From positions 10,798-74,797 of the forward strand of contig JBARAD010000162.1 of assembly GCA_049791675.1 (NCBI GenBank): a stretch of 64,000 nt of DNA, given 5' to 3'. The position numbers and the translations under genes were made by a program. The number at the start of each line of letters is the position of its first letter. Position 1 is the stretch's first letter. Of this stretch, positions 52,528-61,950 are shown one piece after another. Origin of the DNA: Chryseosolibacter sp049791675 (GTDB lineage Bacteria; Bacteroidota; Bacteroidia; Cytophagales; Cyclobacteriaceae). A model generated the notes under the pieces. That model searched no databases. It was not told where the DNA came from and saw nothing but the letters and a program-made list of their open reading frames with translations.

Positions 52528-54480
52528 TTCAGCGGGTTTCAGCCAGGCATCTCTCAAAGCCAGTTGTTCAGGGGTGGCCTGAGGGTTCGGGGCGAGGAGG
52601 TGTTTTTGTGCCATCTCAATTTTCTCAACCGGTGCCGTGAGAATAGTGTCCTTGCTTTCACCGTTTGAATTTTTTCGCATGACAGTATAAGACAGGTCCT
52701 TCCCATCCTGCAGGGTCAAGAGTTGTTGCTGAATAAATGCAGGGAACTCCGGAGTGCCAATGTCTGGTATATCCTGACCGTTGATCTTTAAGAGAACGTC
52801 ACCTTCCTGGAACCCTAAAGCTTTACCCATAGCGTTCAGGTGAGCAGTCGTGGCAATCTGAAGTTTTGGTACGCTGTCGATCTGCGTTATCCCGAGATCA
52901 GGGTTATCGATGCCAAGACTGAAATCACTGAACGTGTGTTCCTCAGCATAGATAATCCCCACGGCATCAAAGATTTCTTCAAAAGGGAGGGGGTCGATGG
53001 TATCAGGCTGGGTTGAATCACCCGGCGTCATGGCTGTTCTTCCCTGTACGTACTGCTGAAAGAATTTTCCGATTTCAGGGTAGGTCATGCGTGCGATTTC
53101 GTTGATGAGCGAATCATCCTCGAATGCTTTTTCCTTACCATACTTCTCTGAAAGTCGCAGCATCAGATCCCGAAGTCCGCTTTTGCCGCCGGAGAGTTCT
53201 CTTAATTTAATATCAAGACAAAGGCCGATGAGGGCTCCCTTCTGGTATACATTGTAATACTGATCATGGTATTTGTCGAGCGTGAATTTGCTGATCTCTG
53301 TAAAAGGCACGTTGTCCTTGAACTGGTCTGCAGTGACCATTTTTTCCCGTACCGTCTGCATGTATTCCTCCAATGAGATCAGTTCATACTGAACCTGCAC
53401 CAAACCCGAAAAGTACTCGGTAACGCCCTCATACATCCAGAGGTGTTTGGACATTTTTGGGTCATTGAAATCAAAATCTTCAATTTCCTTTGAATGAACG
53501 GTCAGCGGCGTGACGATGTGAAAAAATTCATGCGCGGCAAAATCGCGGAGTTGCTGATTCATCTGATCGATGGGCATCTCCGGCATGTAGTAAAAAGACG
53601 AGTAAGAATGTTCCAGCGCACCATAACTCAGGACCGGCTTGTCGGTGAAATAAAAGATAAACGCGTATTTGTCGACAGGAAGTTTTCCGCCGAGAAATTC
53701 CTTTTGAGCCATCAGCACTTCCCGGATGCTCTCAGCGATCTGTTTCGCAGTGACCTTTTTCGTTGGCGAATAGGAGCCGATGAGTACTTCTGTGTTGGCC
53801 ACGCGGATGATCGCTGTATCAGGTCGGGCGTACATGAGCGGTGAATCAACCAATTCATCATAATCAGCTGCGCGGAAGACATCAACAACCTTGTTGCCAT
53901 TGGCGGCGCCTTTTTCCAGTCTGAGCGTGGCAGGCGATTCCCCCGTTTTCACGGGGATCAACCCTGTCGAGCCGTACAATTCTTTGGGACGCAGGACATT
54001 CACCTGAAAATCAGGTTCCTTGCGCCCCTGAAAGTAACCGAAGAACCCGCTGGTATTCAGGACAAAGTTCTTGTTTTCTTCGATGTTCGTTCCGGCGGGC
54101 CAAAAGATCTGCGGTCCCTCTGCTTTTGTATCCCAGGTGTCGTCTACCCAGTAGGTTATTTTCGTGAGCTTGTTGGCATTTTTGATCCGCCATTCATTTT
54201 CGCCTATTTTTTCGACCGGTAGTTCTTTGCCCTTTTTATCGAGGGCTTTGAAATCTGCAACGTACCTGCCATAATCGGCAATGGCATATGTTCCGGGTAC
54301 GATCTTTGGAAAAAAGAAAGTGATCTCCTTTTCCTTTACTTCCGGGGGAGCGAGCTCCACACGCACTCTGTCATTGACCACGGTGGTCAGATCAACAGTG
54401 TACCGGTAGGGCTTTTCCTGGCCGAATCCGGCCGTGGAGGTAAGGATAAGGGTAAGGAACAGTAAAGATCTCATCTGCAT
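52525..54480 (-). CDS. M61 family metallopeptidase with PDZ domain
   Basis: The 651-residue protein has a signal peptide (LLFLTLILTSTAGFGQ). Zinc ligands are HEFFH in AAHEFFHIVTPLTVHS and the glutamate in LWMYEGVTEYFSG, as in glycyl aminopeptidases (M61). A PDZ-like domain lies near residues 510-620 (LGFQEGDVLLKINGQDIP). It probably acts in the periplasm. Start ATG 54480, with an alternative at MRSLLF two codons later. Its stop is inside the heptad array. Confidence 0.93.
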   Translation of the reverse strand: MQMRSLLFLTLILTSTAGFGQEKPYRYTVDLTTVVNDRVRVELAPPEVKEKEITFFFPKIVPGTYAIADYGRYVADFKALDKKGKELPVEKIGENEWRIKNANKLTKITYWVDDTWDTKAEGPQIFWPAGTNIEENKNFVLNTSGFFGYFQGRKEPDFQVNVLRPKELYGSTGLIPVKTGESPATLRLEKGAANGNKVVDVFRAADYDELVDSPLMYARPDTAIIRVANTEVLIGSYSPTKKVTAKQIAESIREVLMAQKEFLGGKLPVDKYAFIFYFTDKPVLSYGALEHSYSSFYYMPEMPIDQMNQQLRDFAAHEFFHIVTPLTVHSKEIEDFDFNDPKMSKHLWMYEGVTEYFSGLVQVQYELISLEEYMQTVREKMVTADQFKDNVPFTEISKFTLDKYHDQYYNVYQKGALIGLCLDIKLRELSGGKSGLRDLMLRLSEKYGKEKAFEDDSLINEIARMTYPEIGKFFQQYVQGRTAMTPGDSTQPDTIDPLPFEEIFDAVGIIYAEEHTFSDFSLGIDNPDLGITQIDSVPKLQIATTAHLNAMGKALGFQEGDVLLKINGQDIPDIGTPEFPAFIQQQLLTLQDGKDLSYTVMRKNSNGESKDTILTAPVEKIEMAQKHLLAPNPQATPEQLALRDAWLKPAE

Positions 54481-54557
54481 AAATTTGGAACCAAGATAAA
54501 TTTATTTTGTTGGGTTATAATATTTTAATGCCGTAAGTAACATTAATTTGAACCAAG

Positions 54558-54923
54558 GTGAAGAAAACAGTCATAATCGGAGCAACAACAAATCCTGGGC
54601 GTTACGCCTTCCTGGCCGCCCGGATGTTAATGGAATACAACCATGAAATCGTACCTGTGGGTATCAAAGATGGGGCCGTTTTTGGAAAGGAGATCCTGGA
54701 TATTTTTGAAAAGCCGCTCATCAGGGATGTGCATACAGTGACCTTATATATCGGGCCCCAGCGTCAGCCTGAGCACATCGACTACATCCTGAGTTTAAAC
54801 CCAAAACGGATAATTTTTAACCCGGGAACGGAAAATGATGATTTTGAAGAACGCGCAAAAGCACAAGGGGTGGAGACGCTGCAAGCCTGCACCCTGGTAA
54901 TGCTCAGAAGCCTTCAATATTGA
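54558..54923 (+). CDS. CoA-binding domain protein
   Basis: The 121-residue protein starts with GTG 54558 (read as MKKTVIIGATTNPGRYAFLA). It is a stand-alone Rossmann-type CoA-binding domain (COG1832-like): IIGATTNPGRYAF, VPVGIKDGAVFGKEI, and NPKRIIFNPGTENDDFE. Homologues bind CoA in vitro, but no reaction is known. It is convergent with the next gene, 7 nt apart. Confidence 0.88.
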   Translation: MKKTVIIGATTNPGRYAFLAARMLMEYNHEIVPVGIKDGAVFGKEILDIFEKPLIRDVHTVTLYIGPQRQPEHIDYILSLNPKRIIFNPGTENDDFEERAKAQGVETLQACTLVMLRSLQY

Positions 54924-54930
54924 TCTGGAA

Positions 54931-55422
54931 TTAATAATTCCCTGCTTCGCTATCGGGTTTGATCTTGTTGCTTTTCAGTACTGCCACCAACACAATTTTC
55001 CACTGTTTGTCCTTGTCTTTTTCCAGGACACGGATTTCTGTCTGTTCCGGACCTCTGACACCATTCGTGATGACGGCCTGTCTGAAGCGGGCGTAGGCGC
55101 CATCTTTGTAAATACGAAGATGTTCCCACGTCCGGTCGACTTCGATCCTGCTGGGTTTTGTGGTGATGAAGTAATCATTGAAACCAATTTCGATGGCTTT
55201 CCAGCCCGCAAAATAGTTGAGACCGGCCGTATCGGCGTAAGACCAGTATGCATAGGGCACATGAGACCAACTGTTGATCCAGTTGTCGTAGTCGATGCTG
55301 AAATATGCTTTTGTTTCCTGTTCGATCACAGCTTTGATAGCGTCTTCGTCAGTCGTTTTTTGAGCTGTTGCGGAAAGAGAAAATAAAAGGACAGCAGCCA
55401 TTGAGAACAGATATCTTTTCAT
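54931..55422 (-). CDS. Secreted NTF2/SnoaL-like protein
   Basis: The 163-residue protein has a signal peptide (MAAVLLFSLSATAQ) and then an NTF2-like pattern: DEDAIKAVIEQETKAYFSIDYDNWINSWS, and a C-terminal strand QWKIVLVAVLKSNK. The family resembles DUF4440. It has no obvious catalytic pair; role unknown. ATG 55422. Confidence 0.8.
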   Translation of the reverse strand: MKRYLFSMAAVLLFSLSATAQKTTDEDAIKAVIEQETKAYFSIDYDNWINSWSHVPYAYWSYADTAGLNYFAGWKAIEIGFNDYFITTKPSRIEVDRTWEHLRIYKDGAYARFRQAVITNGVRGPEQTEIRVLEKDKDKQWKIVLVAVLKSNKIKPDSEAGNY

Positions 55423-55920
55423 GGCGTTTGTTTTTTTGTAGTAAAAGTAATCTACCTAAAATTCCGTTCTTTTTCAACTGAATTATTCCGGTCAGGACCG
55501 AATTTTCGGCAGGGATACAACGTTATCTTTAACTGTTCTGCGATCATTGGATCAGTGGTATACCTGACGTCCCTTATTGTTCTTCGGCAATCAGAAGATG
55601 ATGATCATGATGACAGCAGCGTGGTTGTGAGGCAGCCTGGCGCATGTTTCGCATAACCCGTGCGTTGGCAGTTCAGGGATTCAAGTCCCGATTTTTTTTT
55701 CAGCGCCGCGTGCCAGCATGATGACGTGTTGATGCGTTTAGATCATCTGTTTGTGAAACGCCGGAGGAGCAGCAAACGGGGTAAAAATAAAGTGCGTTTC
55801 AGGGTGGTTACGACGTTTTTTCCGGGGTATCTGTCATGGTGAAATATGTTTACTTTTTTCCTGTTAAATATGCTGATACCGAGGCAAAAAAATGTATTTT
55901 GGCGGTTCTAATCAATAAAA
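55423..55920. other. Gene-free 498-bp leader/spacer upstream of gyrB with possible tRNA remnant
   Basis: No convincing protein gene is present. Around 55630-55700 there is a tRNA-like fragment: AGCCTGG, a CGCATG/CGTGCG stem enclosing a loop that contains CAT, then AGGGATTCAAGTCCC followed by a T-run. No acceptor stem can be formed, so it is at best a decayed tRNA. The region just before gyrB is A-rich and contains TATTTTG, close to a -7 element, about 20 nt before the start. Confidence 0.45.
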
Positions 55921-57876
55921 ATGAGCGAAGTTCAAGATAAAGTCCCGGCTGGGTATTCGGCCAGTAACATTCAGGTTTTGGAAGGTTTGGAGGCGGTCCG
56001 GAAAAGACCTGCCATGTACATCGGGGACGTTGGCGTGAAAGGGTTGCACCACCTCATCTGGGAAGTTGTAGACAACTCTATCGACGAAGCCCTGGGAGGC
56101 TTTTGCGACCTGATCAAAGTCACTATCAACGCGGATAATTCAATAACCGTCGAAGATAACGGCCGCGGTATTCCTACCGATATGCATGAAAAGGAGAAGC
56201 GCTCGGCCCTTGAGGTCGTCATGACGGTTCTCCATGCCGGGGGTAAGTTTGATAAGAACACTTACAAGGTATCCGGTGGACTCCACGGGGTGGGCGTGTC
56301 TTGCGTGAACGCACTTTCCGATGTGCTGCATGCTACCATCTACAGAGAGGGAAAGGTCTTTGAACAGGAGTATCACCGCGGTGTGCCGCAATACCCGGTG
56401 CGGGTTGTTGGAGAATCCGACCGCACGGGGACGACGGTTCACTTTAAGCCGGACAAACAGGTGTTCCTGGTCACCGAATACAATTACGAGACCGTGGCCT
56501 CCAGGTTAAGAGAGTTATCTTTCCTGAACCCTGGTATCAAAATCAATCTGACAGACTTGCGGGAGAAGGATGAAAAGGGGGAGGCGAGAGCTGACAGCTT
56601 TTTATCTGAGGGAGGTTTGCGCGAGTTCGTCAGTTATATCGACGCAACACGCGAGAAACTTATTCCTGATCCGATCTATATTGAAAACGAAAAGGGGACG
56701 GTTCCTGTACAGGTTGCATTGAGTTATAATACTTCCTTTACGGAGAACCTTGTGTCCTATGTGAACAACATCAATACACACGAGGGCGGTACACACGTTG
56801 CCGGGTTCCGCCGCGCGCTCACGCGCACGCTGAAAGCCTATGCCGATAAATCCGGCCTGCTTGAAAAAGTAAAACTCGATATCAGCGGAGACGACTTCAG
56901 GGAAGGATTGACGGCTGTCATTTCCATCAAGGTGCAGGAGCCACAGTTCGAAGGACAGACGAAGACAAAACTCGGTAACTCCGATGTGATGGGTGTCGTG
57001 GATCAGGCGGTGGGAGAAGTATTGAATACATACCTTGAAGAACATCCCAAGGAAGCAAAACTGATCGTGAATAAAGTGATCCTCGCTGCACAGGCGCGCC
57101 ACGCGGCACGCAAAGCACGCGAAATGGTCCAGCGGAAGAATGTGCTGTCGGGAACAGGTCTGCCCGGTAAACTCGCAGACTGTTCGAGTACGGATCCCAG
57201 CATATGCGAAGTCTATCTCGTAGAAGGTGACTCGGCGGGAGGTTCGGCAAAGCAGGGCCGAGACCGGAATTTCCAGGCCATCCTTCCCCTGAGAGGAAAG
57301 ATCCTCAACGTTGAGAAAGCGCAGGAACACAAGATCTATGACAACGAAGAAATAAAGAATATCATTACCGCCCTGGGGGTAACCTTCGGCACGCAGGATG
57401 ATGACAAAGGGCTGAACATGAACAAGCTCCGCTATCACAAGATCATTATCATGACCGATGCGGACGTTGATGGAAGTCACATCAGGACATTGATCCTTAC
57501 TTTCTTTTTCCGGTACATGAAGGATCTGATCGAACGCGGGTATGTATACATTGCGTTGCCGCCCCTCTACCTGGTGAAGAAAGGGAAGGAAGAGCGGTAT
57601 TGCTGGACCGAAGAGGAACGCAGCGCCATCACACGGGAAATTGCCGGGGGCAAGGAAGATTCGGTGCACGTTCAGCGTTACAAAGGATTGGGAGAAATGA
57701 ACCCCGAGCAGCTTTGGTCCACTACCATGGACCCGGCAAGAAGGTCCCTGAAACTGGTGAGCATCGAGTCAGCCGCGGAAGCCGACCACCTGTTCAGTAT
57801 GCTGATGGGGGATGAGGTGGCGCCCCGCAGGGAATTCATCGAGAAAAATGCAAAGTATGCACGGATAGATATTTAA
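55921..57876 (+). CDS. gyrB: DNA gyrase subunit B
   Basis: The 651-residue ATPase/TOPRIM subunit of gyrase introduces negative supercoils. GHKL motifs are EVVDNSIDEA, DNGRGIPTDMH and GGLHGVGVSCVN. The TOPRIM region has EGDSAGGSAKQGRDR and MTDADVDGSHIRTL, and the C-terminus has RYKGLGEMNPEQLW. gyrA is not in the window. It starts at ATG 55921 after an A-rich leader. Confidence 0.97.
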   Translation: MSEVQDKVPAGYSASNIQVLEGLEAVRKRPAMYIGDVGVKGLHHLIWEVVDNSIDEALGGFCDLIKVTINADNSITVEDNGRGIPTDMHEKEKRSALEVVMTVLHAGGKFDKNTYKVSGGLHGVGVSCVNALSDVLHATIYREGKVFEQEYHRGVPQYPVRVVGESDRTGTTVHFKPDKQVFLVTEYNYETVASRLRELSFLNPGIKINLTDLREKDEKGEARADSFLSEGGLREFVSYIDATREKLIPDPIYIENEKGTVPVQVALSYNTSFTENLVSYVNNINTHEGGTHVAGFRRALTRTLKAYADKSGLLEKVKLDISGDDFREGLTAVISIKVQEPQFEGQTKTKLGNSDVMGVVDQAVGEVLNTYLEEHPKEAKLIVNKVILAAQARHAARKAREMVQRKNVLSGTGLPGKLADCSSTDPSICEVYLVEGDSAGGSAKQGRDRNFQAILPLRGKILNVEKAQEHKIYDNEEIKNIITALGVTFGTQDDDKGLNMNKLRYHKIIIMTDADVDGSHIRTLILTFFFRYMKDLIERGYVYIALPPLYLVKKGKEERYCWTEEERSAITREIAGGKEDSVHVQRYKGLGEMNPEQLWSTTMDPARRSLKLVSIESAAEADHLFSMLMGDEVAPRREFIEKNAKYARIDI

Positions 57877-57893
57877 TAAGTTCAAAAAAGAAA

Positions 57894-57953
57894 GCGAGCC
57901 TTGAGCTTCGGAAAGCGCGTGTCACCATCGCGCGCCCGCGGCTCAAGGCTCGC
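57894..57953. terminator. Large inverted repeat between gyrB and ppk1
   Basis: A perfect 13-bp stem GCGAGCCTTGAGC / GCTCAAGGCTCGC, with an inner GCGCG/CGCGC pairing in a 34-nt loop. No T-run follows on the plus strand; on the minus strand it is followed by TTTCTTTTTT. It could be a weak terminator or a processing or regulatory hairpin. Confidence 0.6.
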
Positions 57954-57991
57954 AGCTAAAGATAAGTTGCAATTCATAACATCTATTTCAC

Positions 57992-60118
57992 ATGAGCGAG
58001 GCGGTAATGTCAATGGAGAAAATTACTCAACACATAGAGGAGAGTAACTACATCAGTCGTGACCTTAGCTGGCTTCAGTTCAATTACCGCGTACTTGATC
58101 AGGCAAAACATATTGACCGGAGTATCTTCGACCGGTTGAAATTCCTCTCGATCACGGCTTCCAACCTCGACGAATTCTGTACCATCCGCCTCGGCAGTCT
58201 GTACAATTACATCGACTATGGCAAAGAGCGGTTTGATTATAACGGACTGCGGGAAGAGCCGTTCCGGATACTTTTGCTCTCGGAAACGCGGCGTTTTTAC
58301 AATGACCAGAATGAATACTACGTCAAAAAATTGAAACCGCTGTTTGAAGGCAATGGTTTTATGATTGCCGGGTATGCGGATCTTTCCGTGGAGACGACGC
58401 AGAAAGTCAATGAATATTTCAACAGCATCATTTTTCCGATGCTGACCCCGATGGTCTTTGATAATTATCACACTTTTCCTGTGCTGATGAACAACCGCCT
58501 TTTGTTCGGGGTCGTGACGAAAAATCCGGGTGACACGCCGCATCAGTTCAAAGTAAGTTTTATCCAGGTGCCCCACAACCTTCCGCGGTTTTACGAGATC
58601 GTCGCAGAAGACAGGATCCTGTTTGTTCCGGTTGAAGATATCATCAGCTACAACATTCATCACCTTTTCAGGAATGTTGAGATTTCCAGCATCAACCTGT
58701 TTCGGATCAATCGCAATGGTGATTTCACGCTGGAAGAAAGCGAAGATATCGAATCGAATTTCCTGGAAGACCTGAAGCGCAAAATCAAAACGAGGAGATC
58801 GGGAAGGGTGGTGCGCCTGGAAGTGGTGGATCAACCCGATCCGTGGATGATGCGCATCCTCAAGATCCAGTGGGACCTTGATGACCATAACATCTTTTAC
58901 GTGCCCAAGTCAGGCATGATTGATTTTACCGGCCTTCTTCAGATTGTTAACCACAAGGAATTCAAAACTAAACGCGCACAGCAACCGGCGCCCATCAAAC
59001 CATTGAATTTTCCTGAACAGGGATCGCGTGACCTCTTCGAGGTATTGCAGGAACGGGATATTCTGCTGCACCATCCGTATAATTCCATGGAGCCGGTGCT
59101 GGAACTGCTCGAGAAGGCGGCCGACGACCCGTATGTACTTTCCATCAAGATCACCATTTACCGCGTGTCGAGGGAATCCCGTGTAACGGCTGCGTTATTG
59201 AAGGCCGCCGAGAACGGAAAACACGTATCCGTCTTGTTTGAAGTGAAAGCGCGTTTCGATGAGGAAAATAACCTGCGTGAGGCCCAGCGTTTACAAAAAG
59301 CCGGATGCTTTGTGATTTATGGTGTCAGCAGTCTGAAGACGCATACCAAATTGTTGCTGATCGTTCGCCGGTTCGGTGAGGATAAAGTAACACGCTTCGT
59401 TCACCTTTCCAGTGGAAATTACAATGAATCAACGGCACGGATGTATGTCGACATTGGTTTGCTCACCACCCGCGAAGTTTATGCCAATGACGTATCGGAA
59501 TTCTTTAACGTCATTACCGGTCATTCTCAGCCCACCACCTACAGGAACCTGATCACGTCTCCGCGCGACATGCGGATTCAGTTGCTCAACCTGGTGAGAC
59601 GGGAAGCGGAAAATGCAAAACAGGGTATTACGTCGGGTGTCGTCATCAAACTGAATTCGCTTCAGGATAAGGAATTCATTGACGAACTTTACGCAGCTTC
59701 GCAGGCTGGGGTTCCGATCAAGTTGATCGTCCGCGGTATGTGCAGCTTACGCCCGTGCCGCAAAGGGGTGAGCGAAAACATTGAGGTTATCTCCATTGTC
59801 GGGGAATATCTGGAGCATTCACGCATCTATTATTTTCATAACGCCGGCAATCAGAAAGTATATATCGGAAGCGCCGATGCGATGGTCCGAAGCTTTGACC
59901 GCAGAATTGAATCGCTGTTCCTGCTCGAAGAAGATATCCTTCGCCGTCAGGCCATTAACAATCTGCGTTTCAATCTGAAAGACAACGTGAACGCCTACGT
60001 GATGCAGGAGGATGGTTCATATGTCATCAAGGAACAAAACGGCGAGCCGGCGTTTAATATGCACAAGGAATTCTATAACCTTACGAAGGATATTGTGCTG
60101 GAAGCCACTTTGTTTTAG
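57992..60118 (+). CDS. ppk1: Polyphosphate kinase 1
   Basis: The 708-residue enzyme makes polyphosphate from ATP. The N-terminal domain reads ISRDLSWLQFNYRVL and LKFLSITASNLDEF. The catalytic-histidine region is in SLKTHTKLLLIVRR, followed by HLSSGNYNESTARMYVDIGL, and the C-terminal domain has RGMCSLRPCRKG and YIGSADAMVRSFDRRIE. All domains are complete. It follows gyrB by 115 nt containing the inverted repeat. Confidence 0.96.
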   Translation: MSEAVMSMEKITQHIEESNYISRDLSWLQFNYRVLDQAKHIDRSIFDRLKFLSITASNLDEFCTIRLGSLYNYIDYGKERFDYNGLREEPFRILLLSETRRFYNDQNEYYVKKLKPLFEGNGFMIAGYADLSVETTQKVNEYFNSIIFPMLTPMVFDNYHTFPVLMNNRLLFGVVTKNPGDTPHQFKVSFIQVPHNLPRFYEIVAEDRILFVPVEDIISYNIHHLFRNVEISSINLFRINRNGDFTLEESEDIESNFLEDLKRKIKTRRSGRVVRLEVVDQPDPWMMRILKIQWDLDDHNIFYVPKSGMIDFTGLLQIVNHKEFKTKRAQQPAPIKPLNFPEQGSRDLFEVLQERDILLHHPYNSMEPVLELLEKAADDPYVLSIKITIYRVSRESRVTAALLKAAENGKHVSVLFEVKARFDEENNLREAQRLQKAGCFVIYGVSSLKTHTKLLLIVRRFGEDKVTRFVHLSSGNYNESTARMYVDIGLLTTREVYANDVSEFFNVITGHSQPTTYRNLITSPRDMRIQLLNLVRREAENAKQGITSGVVIKLNSLQDKEFIDELYAASQAGVPIKLIVRGMCSLRPCRKGVSENIEVISIVGEYLEHSRIYYFHNAGNQKVYIGSADAMVRSFDRRIESLFLLEEDILRRQAINNLRFNLKDNVNAYVMQEDGSYVIKEQNGEPAFNMHKEFYNLTKDIVLEATLF

Positions 60119-60162
60119 GTGCGTATGGCAGACGCAGGCAACACGTAACCTCCCGGCAACCG

Positions 60163-61815
60163 CTACTTCTTCGTCCACATGTCCCGCAAAGTGACTGTCC
60201 TGTTAAAGATCAGCTTTTCGCCCGTGGAGTCGGGATCGAGGCAAAAATAACCCTTGCGCAGGAACTGGAACCGGTCTTCCGCTTTGGCGGAGGTGATGGC
60301 GGGCTCGGCGTAGACATCGGTTACTACCTGTAACGAATCCTGATTGAGATAATTCTTGAAATCCCCTTCTGCCTGGCTCAGATCTTCAACTTTGAATAAA
60401 CGGTCGTAAAGACGCGTCTCCAGCTTTACGGCTTGTTGTATGCTTACCCAATGCAAGGTGCCCTTTACGTTGATTCCCGAGGTATCGGATCCACTTCTGC
60501 TTTCCGGGATATAGGTACAATGGATTTCGGTGACGTTTCCTGCCGCGTCTTTGACGACATTGTCGCAACGGATGATGTATGCGCTCTTCAACCGCACCAT
60601 TTGTCCGGGCGCGAGCCTGAAATATTTCTTCGGCGGATCTTCCATGAAATCCTCTCGCTCTATATACACTTCCCGGCTGAAGGGAATAGTTCTTTTTGTA
60701 ACCTGTTCCGCCTCGGGGTTGTCTTCACTTTCCAACATTTCAACCTTTCCAGATTCATAATTCGTGATGACCACTTTCACCGGGTCAAACACTACCATCC
60801 GGCGGAGCGCTGCCTTGTTCAGATCCTCGCGTACGCAAAATTCCAGTAAGCCTACGTCGATGAGATTCTCGCGCTTGGCAACACCGATCTTGTCGCAGAA
60901 ATCGCGGATACTTGCCGGTGTATAGCCACGCCGCCTTACGCCGCTGAGCGTAGGCATCCGCGGGTCGTCCCAACCGGTCACATGGCCTTCATTTACAAGT
61001 TGTAACAACTTGCGTTTGCTCATAATGGTGTAGGTCATGTTTAACCGGGCAAACTCGTATTGACGTGACGGATAGATCTCCAGCTTGTCAATGAGCCAAT
61101 CGTATAGTTCACGGTGCGGAATAAATTCCAGCGTGCAGATGCTGTGGGTAACTTTTTCAATGGAATCGCTCTGACCATGGGCAAAGTCATACATCGGGTA
61201 AATGCACCATTTGTCAGCGGTGCGGTGATGATGCGCATGTTTGATCCGGTAGAGGATCGGGTCACGCATATGCATGTTCGGATGGGCCATGTCGATCTTC
61301 GCCCTGAGGACTTTCGCCCCGTCAGCGAATTTGCCGGCGCGCATGCCTTCGAACAATTGCCGGTTCTCGGCAATGCTGCGCTGACGATAGGCGCTGTCTT
61401 TTCCCGGTTGCGTGGGCGTTCCTTTCAGGCCGGCAATCTCTTCACTTGAGCTGTCGTCGACGTACGCCAGACCCTTATCGACAAGCTTCAGCGCGAAAGC
61501 ATATAACTGATCGAAATAATCGGAAGCATACAGTTCGTTGCCCCACTGGAAGCCAAGCCAGCGAACATCATTCTTGATGCTCTCCACATATTCTGTCTCT
61601 TCCGTCACCGGATTGGTATCATCGAAGCGCAGGTTGGTATGTCCTCCATATTTCATGGTCAGCCCAAAATTCAGGCATATGCTCTTGGCGTGCCCCATAT
61701 GGAGATATCCATTCGGTTCCGGCGGGAACCTGGTGATAATTGACTTGTATTTTCCTGACTGCAAATCGTTTTCAACAATTTCTTCCAGGAAGTTCAAACT
61801 TTTCTCTTCGGTCAT
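60163..61815 (-). CDS. glnS: Glutaminyl-tRNA synthetase
   Basis: The 550-residue class I synthetase charges tRNA-Gln directly. HIGH is HMGH in RFPPEPNGYLHMGHAK and KMSKS appears as MSKRKL. I chose ATG 61815 (MTEEKSLNFLEEIV) over an upstream TTG at 61824. An octad repeat array lies 27 nt upstream. Its presence suggests Gln-tRNA is not made only by the GatCAB route. Confidence 0.96.
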   Translation of the reverse strand: MTEEKSLNFLEEIVENDLQSGKYKSIITRFPPEPNGYLHMGHAKSICLNFGLTMKYGGHTNLRFDDTNPVTEETEYVESIKNDVRWLGFQWGNELYASDYFDQLYAFALKLVDKGLAYVDDSSSEEIAGLKGTPTQPGKDSAYRQRSIAENRQLFEGMRAGKFADGAKVLRAKIDMAHPNMHMRDPILYRIKHAHHHRTADKWCIYPMYDFAHGQSDSIEKVTHSICTLEFIPHRELYDWLIDKLEIYPSRQYEFARLNMTYTIMSKRKLLQLVNEGHVTGWDDPRMPTLSGVRRRGYTPASIRDFCDKIGVAKRENLIDVGLLEFCVREDLNKAALRRMVVFDPVKVVITNYESGKVEMLESEDNPEAEQVTKRTIPFSREVYIEREDFMEDPPKKYFRLAPGQMVRLKSAYIIRCDNVVKDAAGNVTEIHCTYIPESRSGSDTSGINVKGTLHWVSIQQAVKLETRLYDRLFKVEDLSQAEGDFKNYLNQDSLQVVTDVYAEPAITSAKAEDRFQFLRKGYFCLDPDSTGEKLIFNRTVTLRDMWTKK

Positions 61816-61842
61816 TTCAGACAATTATGGTAAGCGCCGTAA

Positions 61843-61898
61843 AAATAGGGAAATAAGGATATAACGAAATAGGGAAACAGGGGAATAAGAAATAAGGG
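61843..61898. repeat. Octanucleotide repeat array upstream of glnS
   Basis: Seven consecutive 8-bp units: AAATAGGG, AAATAAGG, ATATAACG, AAATAGGG, AAACAGGG, GAATAAGA, AATAAGGG. It begins 27 nt upstream of the glnS start, comparable to the acn array (24 nt), and shares unit sequences with it. Confidence 0.78.
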
Positions 61899-61950
61899 TT
61901 TTAAGGCGGTTATGTTTGGAGGAGAACCAATCCCTGAACAAATTTAAAGT

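Noticed and set aside
55660..55842. 60-residue frame upstream of gyrB
   Set aside because: It overlaps the tRNA-like fragment and T-run; its composition is not protein-like, and it has no conserved motif.
56602..57669. 355-residue minus-strand frame inside gyrB
   Set aside because: Antisense to an essential conserved gene; composition (rich in His, Phe, Arg) is that of a reverse-strand artefact.
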